Below are positions 25,681-33,452 of a stretch of DNA of 47,807 nucleotides, piece after piece. The first letter of the stretch is position 1. The number at the start of each line of letters is the position of its first letter. Source of the stretch: Spirochaetaceae bacterium (lineage in GTDB: Bacteria; Spirochaetota; Spirochaetia; DSM-27196; PWMO01); the NCBI GenBank assembly GCA_007693485.1, contig REDM01000270.1, positions 1 to 47,807 of the forward strand, read 5' to 3'. The notes under the pieces are model-generated. The model was not told the DNA's origin. It searched no databases and saw nothing but the letters and a program-made list of their open reading frames with translations. A program made the position numbers and the translations under genes.

Positions 25681-26763
25681 TCACGGTTTGCGGCCGGTAA
25701 GGATCGCCACAAACCGATCGTTTGGCAGGGCTTCCTGTTTATGTCGGCGAATCAGGGCGAGCAGGCCGGCGGTCGACGCGGGGAGCACCAGCATGCCTTC
25801 CTGCTCGCGAACCAGGCGCGAATACGAGATCATCTGCCGGTCGCTGACATTTACCGCCCACCCCTCGCTCGCGCGTACCGCGTTCAGCGCCAGATCTCCG
25901 TCAATGGAGTGCCAGTTGATCAACGGCTCGTTGACCGCGTTCTCGCGGATAAGGCCGGGGCTCAGGTCTTCGCAGGTCTGCAACCCCTTGAGAAAGGCGT
26001 TGACAATGGGGTTCTTGGCGTGAGACGAACCAGCGTAAAAGCGGGGAATCCGGGACGTCTTGCCGCGCCGGTAGAGACTGACAAATCCACGGTAGATTCC
26101 CGCGAGCGTGGTACCGTTGGAAACCGGTACTCCCACCGCCGCGGGTGCGTCGCGCAGCTCGTCGTAAATTTCGTACGCGATCTCGCCGTACGCGCGTAAC
26201 TGGAGGTCGGTGTTGGCCCCGCCGGGATTGGCGTCGTAGTGGTCGCTCTCGGCCGCTTCGCGCGACGACTGCTCAACGGCTGCCTCGTAGTCTCCGTCCA
26301 CCAGGATGATCTGCGAGTTGAACTTCTGCATTTCGTCCAGGCGGCGGGAGTGGTAGGAACGCGGGATGTAGACCATACATCTCAGTCCGGCGAGGGATGC
26401 GGCAAAGCTCATCGCCATGCCGTAATTTCCGCAGGTCGCAAGGTTGATGATCTGGTAACCGCGTCGCAGGGCGTCGAGCACCTGGGCAAAGGCGATGCGG
26501 TCCTTCTGCGTACCCGACGGATTGCTACCTTCAAACTTCAGGTAGATCTGACGCAGGCCAACCTCGCGCTCGATGTTGCGGGCCCGGGAGAAGGTGGTGT
26601 CGCCCACCTCAGACTCGATGATGTCTTCAAAGGCGGCGATCCGGTCCTCGACCGGCGCGTCAAGATCTGTCGCCTGCGCGCGCTGCGCTTCGATCTCCCT
26701 GAGAATCGGGGCGACGTTGAAGGCCGCCCCAACCGCCATGTCAAACGACAGTTCGTCAGCCAC
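25681..26763 (-). CDS. PLP-dependent enzyme of the threonine synthase/tryptophan synthase beta fold
   Basis: A 360-residue fold-type II enzyme. The likely PLP lysine is K87 in SNPSGTQKDR; the Gly-rich phosphate loop lies near PVSNGTTLAG. It resembles threonine synthase and related lyases, but the usual thr operon context is missing. It sits between coaX and the dgcN/dgcA pair, so an amino-acid or peptide-derived substrate is plausible. I chose GTG 26763 (GCGGAG seven bases upstream). It overlaps coaX by eight bases, and it ends 58 bases before dgcN. Confidence 0.8.
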   Translation of the reverse strand: MADELSFDMAVGAAFNVAPILREIEAQRAQATDLDAPVEDRIAAFEDIIESEVGDTTFSRARNIEREVGLRQIYLKFEGSNPSGTQKDRIAFAQVLDALRRGYQIINLATCGNYGMAMSFAASLAGLRCMVYIPRSYHSRRLDEMQKFNSQIILVDGDYEAAVEQSSREAAESDHYDANPGGANTDLQLRAYGEIAYEIYDELRDAPAAVGVPVSNGTTLAGIYRGFVSLYRRGKTSRIPRFYAGSSHAKNPIVNAFLKGLQTCEDLSPGLIRENAVNEPLINWHSIDGDLALNAVRASEGWAVNVSDRQMISYSRLVREQEGMLVLPASTAGLLALIRRHKQEALPNDRFVAILTGRKP

Positions 26764-27523
26764 GGTTGAGCTCCGCGACAATGCGCAACCCCTCGAGGGT
26801 AAGCCACGGGTCCACCGCGTCGATCTCCGCGAGGCGAGCCGCCATGGCTCCCGACAGCCCGCCGGTGGCGATGACCCGCGCAGGAACCCCAATCTGCTCC
26901 TTCATCTGCCGCAGCACCTCACTCACCAGGCCCTGGTAACCGATCACAATGCCGGCGCGCAGGGCGCTCGGGGTGTCGGTGCCAATGGCGCTTTCCGGCT
27001 CGCTCAGGTCGATCTCCGGCAGCTGGGCGGTGCCTGCTGCCAGCGAGTGGACCGCGGTACGCAGCCCCGGCGCGATGGCGGCCCCAAGAATTGCACCCTC
27101 GGCGGAGACGGCGGTAAAAGTCAGCGCGGTACCAAAATCCACCACAATGCACGCGTCGCGGAAGCGGTCGTACGCAGCAACGGCGTTGGCAATCAGATCT
27201 GAACCGAGCTCGCGGGGGTTCCCGATCGCAATCGTCACGTTGAGCGTGACAGTCGGCGAGAGAACCAGCGCCTTGCGGCCGGTGAGACGGCGCAGCGCCT
27301 CGGCAACCGCCTCGGTGAGAACGGGAACCACGCTCGATACCACCACCGATTCACAGGTGGCCGCATCGATGCCTGACTCCCGGAAGAGCCCCGCGAGCGT
27401 CACGTGATACTCGTCCGCCATTCGGTCGTACACCGTCTGAATGCGAAAATGCGCCGCGAGTGACGCATCGGTAAAGACCCCAACGACGATGTTGGTGTTG
27501 CCGATATCAACCGCAAGTAGCAT
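26756..27523 (-). CDS. coaX: Type III pantothenate kinase
   Basis: A 255-residue enzyme that phosphorylates pantothenate in the first step of coenzyme A synthesis. It begins with the ASKHA-type phosphate motif VDIGNTNIVVGVF and carries VDFGTALTFTAV and VIATGGLSG, all typical of CoaX and distinct from CoaA. ATG 27523 has GGGGAGG four to five bases upstream. It is the first gene of a four-gene minus-strand cluster, and diverges from the PilZ gene. Confidence 0.93.
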   Translation of the reverse strand: MLLAVDIGNTNIVVGVFTDASLAAHFRIQTVYDRMADEYHVTLAGLFRESGIDAATCESVVVSSVVPVLTEAVAEALRRLTGRKALVLSPTVTLNVTIAIGNPRELGSDLIANAVAAYDRFRDACIVVDFGTALTFTAVSAEGAILGAAIAPGLRTAVHSLAAGTAQLPEIDLSEPESAIGTDTPSALRAGIVIGYQGLVSEVLRQMKEQIGVPARVIATGGLSGAMAARLAEIDAVDPWLTLEGLRIVAELNRG

Positions 27524-27570
27524 TGGCCTCCCCGCGCGTACCGCTGCGACGCGCATTGTACCCCCGATTA

Positions 27571-27579
27571 TGCTATACT
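27571..27579 (+). promoter_or_regulatory. Extended -10 promoter of the PilZ gene
   Basis: TGCTATACT is an extended -10; no good -35 stands 16-18 bases upstream. The predicted start is near 27586, so the leader would hold little more than the AGAGG ribosome site (27586-27590). Confidence 0.45.
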
Positions 27580-27594
27580 TTGAACAGAGGTGCC

Positions 27595-28599
27595 ATGTAT
27601 CTCCTACAGATTCCCGACGCGCGTACCGACTTTTTTCGTACCGTGGGCCAGGCGTACCGGACCAACCCACTTGAGATCACGCTGGTGCTGTTTATTGTGC
27701 TCTCGCTCACGTTGGGCCTGTGGATCTACGCTCGAGTAGACCAGAACCGGCACCTTCGTGAACGGCGGCGGCGGGCAGAGGCGGCGTTTCGCGAACGCAT
27801 GGAGCAGTTGTCAATTCCGCCATCGTGGGTCTCGATTCTGGATCGGATGGCTCAATACCTTCCCAACGCCCACGATAAGTACCTGCTGCTTGAGAACGAG
27901 TGGATGTTCAACAGTTGCGCCAAGAAGCTGATGCAGGCCGATGAGGCGCCGTCGGACGCGATTTCCGCACTCCGATTACGGCTGGGCTTTGACCAGACTC
28001 GGGATCGTGCTCCGGCGTCCACGGTACACCTTCCCGAGGCGAGCACCGTCTTTGTTCGTCGCGTCAAAGGGGAGCATCCGGTGAGGGGCCGCGTGATCGC
28101 GCCGGAGCCGCACGTGTTCCGGGTAGTCATCCCGCCGGAGGAGCACTTTCGCATCGGCTCAGAGGTGGATGTCTTCTACCAGAGCCACGCGGGGATTTTT
28201 CAGGTTCACACCATCGTGGTGAGCCGGGAAGACAACGTGCTGAACCTGCGTCATTCTGAATCCCTGACCCGATACCAGAAACGCACCTACTTCCGACGCA
28301 GGATACGTCTACCGGTGCTGGTTCGCCGTGCCGTTGCCGACGAGGCGGCCGTGAAAACGGTACTTGAAGACCTGGGCGGCGGCGGGGCGAGCATGCGCAC
28401 CCCCCCCGATCTCCCGTTAACGGCTGGAGACCGCATTGAGCTGCGGTTCATGGGAAAGGACAAGGAACGACTGCAGGTAGTAGGAGTGGTGGTGCGCACC
28501 TCACACAACGACGCCATTTCCCACATCAGATTTACGTCGATCCGGGAGCCGGTGAGGGACAAGATCTTTCAGGCAATTTTCGCCCCGCCGTCGCGGTAA
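27595..28599 (+). CDS. Membrane-anchored PilZ domain protein
   Basis: A 334-residue protein with one transmembrane helix (about 26-45), a charged coiled stretch, a beta-rich middle domain (about 140-215) and a C-terminal PilZ domain. The c-di-GMP motif RYQKR (226-230) with further arginines at 234-236 is intact. The second motif, normally D/N-x-S-x-x-G, reads DLGGGG (259-264) and lacks the serine. The order resembles YcgR-like motility proteins, so control of flagellar movement is possible. ATG 27595 was chosen for its ribosome site. Confidence 0.85.
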   Translation: MYLLQIPDARTDFFRTVGQAYRTNPLEITLVLFIVLSLTLGLWIYARVDQNRHLRERRRRAEAAFRERMEQLSIPPSWVSILDRMAQYLPNAHDKYLLLENEWMFNSCAKKLMQADEAPSDAISALRLRLGFDQTRDRAPASTVHLPEASTVFVRRVKGEHPVRGRVIAPEPHVFRVVIPPEEHFRIGSEVDVFYQSHAGIFQVHTIVVSREDNVLNLRHSESLTRYQKRTYFRRRIRLPVLVRRAVADEAAVKTVLEDLGGGGASMRTPPDLPLTAGDRIELRFMGKDKERLQVVGVVVRTSHNDAISHIRFTSIREPVRDKIFQAIFAPPSR

Positions 28600-28662
28600 G
28601 AGTACGCCCACGAGCCGGCGCCGCTCAGGCGCCGTAACTCGAGCGAACGCTCAGGCGTACTC
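28600..28662. terminator. Nested inverted repeats between convergent genes
   Basis: Outer arms GAGTACGCC (28600-28608) and GGCGTACTC (28654-28662) enclose a perfect inner hairpin CGGCGCC/GGCGCCG (28616-28622 and 28628-28634). No T run follows on either strand. The outer right arm covers the last codons of the 53-residue gene. It may act as a two-way transcript end or mRNA-stabilising structure. Confidence 0.4.
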
Positions 28663-28812
28663 GTCGACCACCTGGCCGACTGCGGGGTCGGACGCCGGCT
28701 GAGCCTGAGGCTCAGGGGGTGGGGCCTGCTCCGGTGGGGGCGCGGCCTCTGCCTGGGGGTTTGGCTGCACCGATTGCGCTGCAACCGGGCTGTATGCATC
28801 AATTGCTTCCAT
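28651..28812 (-). CDS. Small Pro/Ala-rich protein of unknown function (53 residues)
   Basis: A short gene with strong signals: GGAGG (28820-28824) seven bases before ATG 28812, and a promoter of its own upstream. The protein has no cysteine or membrane segment. The ends look structured or conserved in style (MEAIDAYSPV; VGQVVDEYA), while the middle is a run of Pro, Ala, Gln and Glu (for example APPPEQAPPPEPQAQ). I do not recognise it. The C-terminal pattern (G-x-x-V-D) faintly recalls small motility-associated proteins, and the PilZ gene is next to it; this is only a suggestion. Confidence 0.72.
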   Translation of the reverse strand: MEAIDAYSPVAAQSVQPNPQAEAAPPPEQAPPPEPQAQPASDPAVGQVVDEYA

Positions 28813-28832
28813 GATCGGGCCTCCTTATCTAC

Positions 28833-28861
28833 AGTATACCACCTGCGCGGCCTGCAATCAA
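28833..28861 (-). promoter_or_regulatory. Promoter of the 53-residue gene
   Basis: On the minus strand: TTGATT, 17 bases, TATACT. The -35 overlaps the stop codon of the GH65 gene. The expected start near 28826 leaves a leader of about 14 bases that holds the GGAGG. Confidence 0.6.
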
Positions 28862-31185
28862 ATCGACTGGCGAACAGGTATGGAGCACCGGCCTGCGGGC
28901 GCCACGTTGCCGATCACACCAAAGACCGACACAGTGGCCGATGCGGTTCCCGTCTCCTCATTTACCACATGAACCGCATCGTGGGTGACCGTCACCCGCA
29001 GTTGCGCCCCGCGGATGGAGAGAAAGAACCGTACACTCTTCCACCCCTGGGGAAGGCGCGGCGAAAGCTTCAGCGTTCCATCCTCCATTCGGACGTCAAT
29101 GAACCCCATCACCACGATCTGCCAGGCGGCGCCACACGCCGCGGTGTGAATGCCGCCAATAAACGTTCCCCCGCTGACCGCCTTTCCGGTATTGAAGAGA
29201 TCGACGGTAGCGGAGCGCACAAAGTAATCGTACGCCTGCTGGGAATACCCTACCCAGGCCGCGACAGTGGCGTAGACGGAGTAGCTCAGCGACGAGCCGT
29301 GTTGGGTTCGCGGCTCGTAGTAGTCGTAGTTTGCCCGCATTACCTCGGTGGAGTAGGAGTCCGGGTGCAGCACAAAGAGCTGGAGCACGTCGGCCTGCTT
29401 GGAGACCTGGGTCTCGACCGCGATTCCGTTGGGCCAGCCCCAGTACTCGCCCGGGTCGATTAACCGCTCTTTCAGCTCTGCCGGTGAGACGTCCTCCAGC
29501 TGGAAAAACCCGTCAAACTGCTCGATGAGGCCGGTCTGCGGATCGGCGGAGCGCACAAAGACGCCCTCGGCGGTCTCGCGCCAGCGGGCCACTTCGTCCT
29601 CGGCGACGTCGAGACGACGACCCAGCGCTGCGCGGGCCGCGGGCGCGCGGGCGCCAAGCTGGTCCCACACCTCACAGGCGATCCGCAGCGCGTGGCGCGC
29701 CATGAAGTTGGTAAAGCTGTTATTGTCGACGTTCTCGTGGTACTCATCGGGACCCAGAAGTCGAATGAACTCGTAGCGATCCTTTTCGGGTTTATAGTAA
29801 CAGTGCGAGTGAAGAAACCGCGCGATCTCAAAGAGCATCTCTGCCCCGTAGTCCTGCATGAACTGCCAGTCACCGGTGACCGACACGTACCGACGCACCG
29901 TGTATGCGATGTCGGGGGAGACGTGAATCTGCCAGTCGTTGAAGTGGTTGCGGATCTTCCGCCCGCTGAGCACATCAACAAAGAAGTACGACGGGCAGAT
30001 CTCCTCGCCGGTGTCACCGCTGACCCACGCGTAGAAGGCCCCCCGGTACCCGAGGTCACGCGCTTTCTTGCGGGCGCCATCGAGCGTCTTGTAGCGGTAC
30101 ATCAGGATGTTGCGCGCAACCTCCGGCGCGGAGTAGAGGAACATCGGCAGGTTGAAGATCTCCTGATCCCAGAATGCGGCTCCCTGGTACGCCTGGCACG
30201 ACAAGCCCCGCGCACCGATGGGCAGGTGATCGGTATGAGCGGGCGTCGCGATGATGTTATGGTAGGTATTGAAACGCAGGATGGTCTGGGCAAAGGGGTC
30301 ACCGTCGATCTCGATATCGCTGCGGCGCCACACCTCATCCCACCGCGAGCGGTGGCGCTCAAAGAGCGGTGTGTAGCCTTCGGTGATTGCACTGCGGGCG
30401 GCGTTACGCGCGGCATCCACCGGGTCGACCCCATCGTTGGAGCTGTACACCGCCATCACCGTTTCAATCTCGATGGCCGGTGCGTCGGCGGCAAACTCGA
30501 GCGTACGCATGACGCTGCGCGCTGCGGTCGTCGCGGAACGCACCCGCACCGGCTTGGCACCGGAGACCGAGAAGGCGTGCGCCACTGCGATCCGTACGTT
30601 CTGCTCGCCGGTCACGCATTGGACGAGCAAGTGGTCGTTGGCGATACTCGGAGCGGTGGCGGGTGTCACCTCTTGAAAGTGATCACCATTCAGACTCCAG
30701 ACGTCGCCATCGATCCCCAGGGTGATGGATACCGGCTCCGTTGCGGCAATGCGATACCGAGCGACAACGAGGTGGAAATTGTCCATCGAGGCAAACCGGC
30801 TGTCGCTGATTTCGGCAGACGCGCTCCCATCGGTCCACTGCATGGAGCGGCTGTGAACCGCATTGCGAAGATTGAGCGTTCGGCGATAGGCGGAGAGATC
30901 GCCGGTGAGTGCATCCACCGTCTGCCCGCCAACCGACGCAGACAGAAACAGCGCGTTGGGAACGGTGCAGAGCTCCTTCCATGTTCCGTCGGCAGTATCG
31001 TAGGTATCGGTGACCACACAGCCAACGTACTGGTCGCGCGTCCACTCGGGAAAGGTACCACGGTACCCCAGGTAACCGTTCCCAACCATGTAGTTACTGC
31101 CGTTAGTAACGAGTTGTTGCGCGTCAAACGCGCGCTCTTCGATCTCCCAACACGTTTCCGTGTGGAGATTATCCGAAAGCTGCAT
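28858..31185 (-). CDS. Glycoside hydrolase family 65 disaccharide phosphorylase
   Basis: A 775-residue enzyme of normal GH65 length. It has the N-terminal beta-sandwich (LVTNGSNYMVGNGYLGYRG), the barrel block FWDQEIFNLPMFLYSAPEVA and the catalytic acid E481 in GPDEYHENVDNNSF. GH65 enzymes split alpha-linked glucose disaccharides (maltose, trehalose, kojibiose, nigerose) with phosphate to give beta-glucose 1-phosphate. The linkage cannot be read from sequence. No beta-phosphoglucomutase, transporter or regulator gene is adjacent, which is unusual. GGAG stands seven bases before ATG 31185. Confidence 0.92.
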   Translation of the reverse strand: MQLSDNLHTETCWEIEERAFDAQQLVTNGSNYMVGNGYLGYRGTFPEWTRDQYVGCVVTDTYDTADGTWKELCTVPNALFLSASVGGQTVDALTGDLSAYRRTLNLRNAVHSRSMQWTDGSASAEISDSRFASMDNFHLVVARYRIAATEPVSITLGIDGDVWSLNGDHFQEVTPATAPSIANDHLLVQCVTGEQNVRIAVAHAFSVSGAKPVRVRSATTAARSVMRTLEFAADAPAIEIETVMAVYSSNDGVDPVDAARNAARSAITEGYTPLFERHRSRWDEVWRRSDIEIDGDPFAQTILRFNTYHNIIATPAHTDHLPIGARGLSCQAYQGAAFWDQEIFNLPMFLYSAPEVARNILMYRYKTLDGARKKARDLGYRGAFYAWVSGDTGEEICPSYFFVDVLSGRKIRNHFNDWQIHVSPDIAYTVRRYVSVTGDWQFMQDYGAEMLFEIARFLHSHCYYKPEKDRYEFIRLLGPDEYHENVDNNSFTNFMARHALRIACEVWDQLGARAPAARAALGRRLDVAEDEVARWRETAEGVFVRSADPQTGLIEQFDGFFQLEDVSPAELKERLIDPGEYWGWPNGIAVETQVSKQADVLQLFVLHPDSYSTEVMRANYDYYEPRTQHGSSLSYSVYATVAAWVGYSQQAYDYFVRSATVDLFNTGKAVSGGTFIGGIHTAACGAAWQIVVMGFIDVRMEDGTLKLSPRLPQGWKSVRFFLSIRGAQLRVTVTHDAVHVVNEETGTASATVSVFGVIGNVAPAGRCSIPVRQSI

Positions 31186-31204
31186 ATGCTGCTCCTCATG
31201 CCTG

Positions 31205-31236
31205 CCGTCAGGCCATTGTCGCCGAGTTCCTGACGG
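31205..31236. promoter_or_regulatory. Operator-like inverted repeat at the GH65 promoter
   Basis: Perfect 8-base arms CCGTCAGG (31205-31212) and CCTGACGG (31229-31236), centres 24 bases apart. They flank the -10, covering the expected transcript start and the -35/-10 spacer. This is a typical place for a sugar-responsive repressor. Confidence 0.5.
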
Positions 31237-31243
31237 TCGTCAA
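31215..31243 (-). promoter_or_regulatory. Promoter of the GH65 gene
   Basis: On the minus strand: TTGACG, 17 bases, GACAAT; the expected start is near 31208, about 22 bases before the ATG. Confidence 0.5.
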
Positions 31244-31260
31244 CCAAGTCGAGCCCGGGG

Positions 31261-31845
31261 TCAGCCGGGGACGATCCGGCTCGCGCGGCCGGCGATCAGA
31301 AAGCCGTTCCCAAACCGCTCCATCTCGCCAATGCGCAGTCCGGCAGCGGTGAGCTCCTCGTCGGTTTTGCGGATGATGTTGCACCCGCTGCTGACCCGGC
31401 GCCAGTAGGGGTTGATGGCGTGCATGACCCCATGGAGGCGCGTGGCGGGCGGCAGCACGTGCTCGATAAAGAGGACCTGCCCGGCGGGTTTCACCACCCG
31501 GGCCACCTCCCGCAGTCCGGCCCGGTTGTCCGGTACGCTGCAGAAGACCAGGGTGAAGACCACGGTGTCGAAGGACGCTTCGGGAAAGGGCAGCTCCTCG
31601 ACGCTCAGTGGATGGAACGAGACGGGAACCGGGTAGACCTGGTCGCGGATTCCCAACGGAATGGTTGGGTCGACCATCGTCAGCGACTCCACCTGCTCCC
31701 AGCGATAGTACGGCAGGTTGGCGCCGGAACCAATCCCCACCTCCAGCACCCTGCCCGAAGCCCGGGGTATCAGCCGGCGGCGACGGCGACGCAGTGAAAC
31801 TGCCTCCAATGGGTACATGAAGGCGTCGAACACGGGAACCGACAC
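31261..31845 (-). CDS. Class I SAM-dependent methyltransferase (UbiE/phosphatidylethanolamine methyltransferase-like)
   Basis: About 194 residues. The SAM-binding motif is VLEVGIGSGANLPYY, followed by the acidic strand end MVDP, then ELPFPEASFDTVVFTLVFCSVPD and HVLPP. The short form with FMYPLE near the start resembles UbiE-like and lipid methyltransferases. The start is uncertain: GTG 31845 is my choice, with GTG 31833 and ATG 31818 also possible; none has a strong ribosome site. It lies 83 bases after the Na+/glutamate-type carrier gene on the same strand. Confidence 0.82.
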   Translation of the reverse strand: MSVPVFDAFMYPLEAVSLRRRRRRLIPRASGRVLEVGIGSGANLPYYRWEQVESLTMVDPTIPLGIRDQVYPVPVSFHPLSVEELPFPEASFDTVVFTLVFCSVPDNRAGLREVARVVKPAGQVLFIEHVLPPATRLHGVMHAINPYWRRVSSGCNIIRKTDEELTAAGLRIGEMERFGNGFLIAGRASRIVPG

Positions 31846-31928
31846 CCCGTTGGGTCCACCACCCTTCCTGGATCCGCCACCGTTGCCATGCTCGGCCTTA
31901 CCACACACCGCGGCGACCTTCCCGCTGC

Positions 31929-33371
31929 CTACGCGCTGCGCCGGGTTTGTGCGGGAGCCGGCGGGAGCCACACCTGCGACGGCTTGGCGACGGCGCGACG
32001 ACCACAAAGGAGAAAATAGGAGATCACCGTGAACAGAAGGTACCCAAGGCTCACTGCGAGAGCGATCCAGAAGAACACCATATTGCCGGTAATGAAGGCA
32101 CGAACCGGCAGGTTGATGGACAGAATGAAGGGGATGGCCAGCACGAAGGTGATCCCCGACGCATACGCGTAGTCGGAGGCGACCGGAGTCTCGAAATCGG
32201 GATCGATGACGCGAAGCAGGGCAAGGCCGGTGGAGAGCGTGCCCGTGGAAACACCAAAGACGATCAGCATCCGGTGGAACTGATGGTCCTTGAACAGACG
32301 GGAGCAGATCCACGGAATGGTAAGCACCGCCAGCAGGGTCCCCACGGCCGAAAGCACCAGGATCGGCACGATGAGGCGGGAAACCACCACCAGGGAGATT
32401 GCGGCAATTGCGCTTGCCACCATCACGTCCACGGCGAGCCCTGAGACGCGGTTCAGGGTGGCGTTGTCCAGGATGTACTCGATCTTGAGCCCGAAGAAGA
32501 TCGCCTTGAACAGAAGTCCAATCAGTGAGGCAAAGATGAAGCTGATGCCCCAGAGGTTGATCGCGAGCTCGGCTCCCAGCGGCCCGATCAGAGACAGCAG
32601 GGCCGTTACGCCCTGGAGGAAGAGATAGGTAGCAAAGTAACAGAGCAGAACGATGGCGGTATTGAACGACATCGAGTCGATGGCCTCGGTCTCGGTGGTG
32701 AGGTTGGATCCCACCGGTTTGGCGGCATCGCGCGCGTAGACGCCGGTCTTCACCCCCTGCTGATTGAGTACTTCGACAAAGCGCTTCTCCAGCCAGCCGC
32801 GCTTGATCCCGTAGTTGATCAGAAAGACGCCACCAAAGCAGGAGACAATGAACCCAATGGCGGCAAAGGTAAGTCCAACGCTTCCCGCTCCAGCAATACC
32901 CGATATCTCCCACCCCGAGCCGATGGCAAAGGCCTGACCCGGCCCGAGCACAAAGCCCAGCGGCAGCAGAAACCCGAAGGAGTGGTAGAGATTGGGCATG
33001 ACGGTGACAATGAAGAGCAGCGTCAGCAGCAGACCAACCGCGGCCTGCAGGGCATACTGCGACAGTACGGCCACGCTGGTGGAGAAGATACGCTTGTCCC
33101 CTTTCGTCCCGCCGGGAGGCGACTTTCTCAGCGCCATGGCCACAAACGAGATGCTCAGCAGGTGGTAGGCGAGCTCCCCCAGGCCCGCTGACGTGATTCC
33201 CAGTTGGGGAAAGACAAAATTGTACAGGGGAAGCAGAATGAAGCCTGCAGTGAGCGCGTTGGGAATCAGATAGCGCTGAAAGAACCGAATCCGCGCACGG
33301 ATGAGGGTGGCCAGGACCAGCGCAGCGGATATGACCCCAAGGTCGACAAAGAGTGACCAGGAAAAGTTCAT
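31929..33371 (-). CDS. Sodium/glutamate symporter family (GltS-like) transporter
   Basis: A 480-residue polytopic membrane protein with about eleven hydrophobic segments. It begins with IRARIRFFQRYLIPNALTAGFI and has the loop LPLGFVLGPGQAFAIGSGWE and the late repeat FGVSTGTLSTGLALLRVIDP, both in the style of GltS carriers. The central cytoplasmic stretch (about 195-240) is hydrophilic. The substrate is probably a dicarboxylic amino acid taken up with Na+, but GltS-like proteins of this length are little studied. ATG 33371 has GGAGG six bases upstream. Confidence 0.85.
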   Translation of the reverse strand: MNFSWSLFVDLGVISAALVLATLIRARIRFFQRYLIPNALTAGFILLPLYNFVFPQLGITSAGLGELAYHLLSISFVAMALRKSPPGGTKGDKRIFSTSVAVLSQYALQAAVGLLLTLLFIVTVMPNLYHSFGFLLPLGFVLGPGQAFAIGSGWEISGIAGAGSVGLTFAAIGFIVSCFGGVFLINYGIKRGWLEKRFVEVLNQQGVKTGVYARDAAKPVGSNLTTETEAIDSMSFNTAIVLLCYFATYLFLQGVTALLSLIGPLGAELAINLWGISFIFASLIGLLFKAIFFGLKIEYILDNATLNRVSGLAVDVMVASAIAAISLVVVSRLIVPILVLSAVGTLLAVLTIPWICSRLFKDHQFHRMLIVFGVSTGTLSTGLALLRVIDPDFETPVASDYAYASGITFVLAIPFILSINLPVRAFITGNMVFFWIALAVSLGYLLFTVISYFLLCGRRAVAKPSQVWLPPAPAQTRRSA

Positions 33372-33393
33372 GTGGCGCCTCCGTAGGGTTTCA

Positions 33394-33422
33394 GTTGTAA
33401 ATGATTCCCTGCGCGTAGTCAA
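33394..33422 (-). promoter_or_regulatory. Promoter of the GltS-like gene
   Basis: On the minus strand: TTGACT, 17 bases, TACAAC. Its -35 occupies almost the same bases as the -35 of the divergent PlsC gene. Confidence 0.55.
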
Positions 33423-33444
33423 CATTTTCCCTTTTCGCTACAGT
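33416..33444 (+). promoter_or_regulatory. Promoter of the PlsC-type gene
   Basis: TAGTCA, 17 bases, TACAGT. The -10 ends eight bases before ATG 33453; GGGGG lies in between. Confidence 0.4.
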
Positions 33445-33452
33445 GGGGGCCA

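Noticed and set aside
31846-32913. Long upstream extension of the methyltransferase frame
   Set aside because: It runs antisense-free but out of frame through the GltS-like gene, and its sequence has no recognisable domain.
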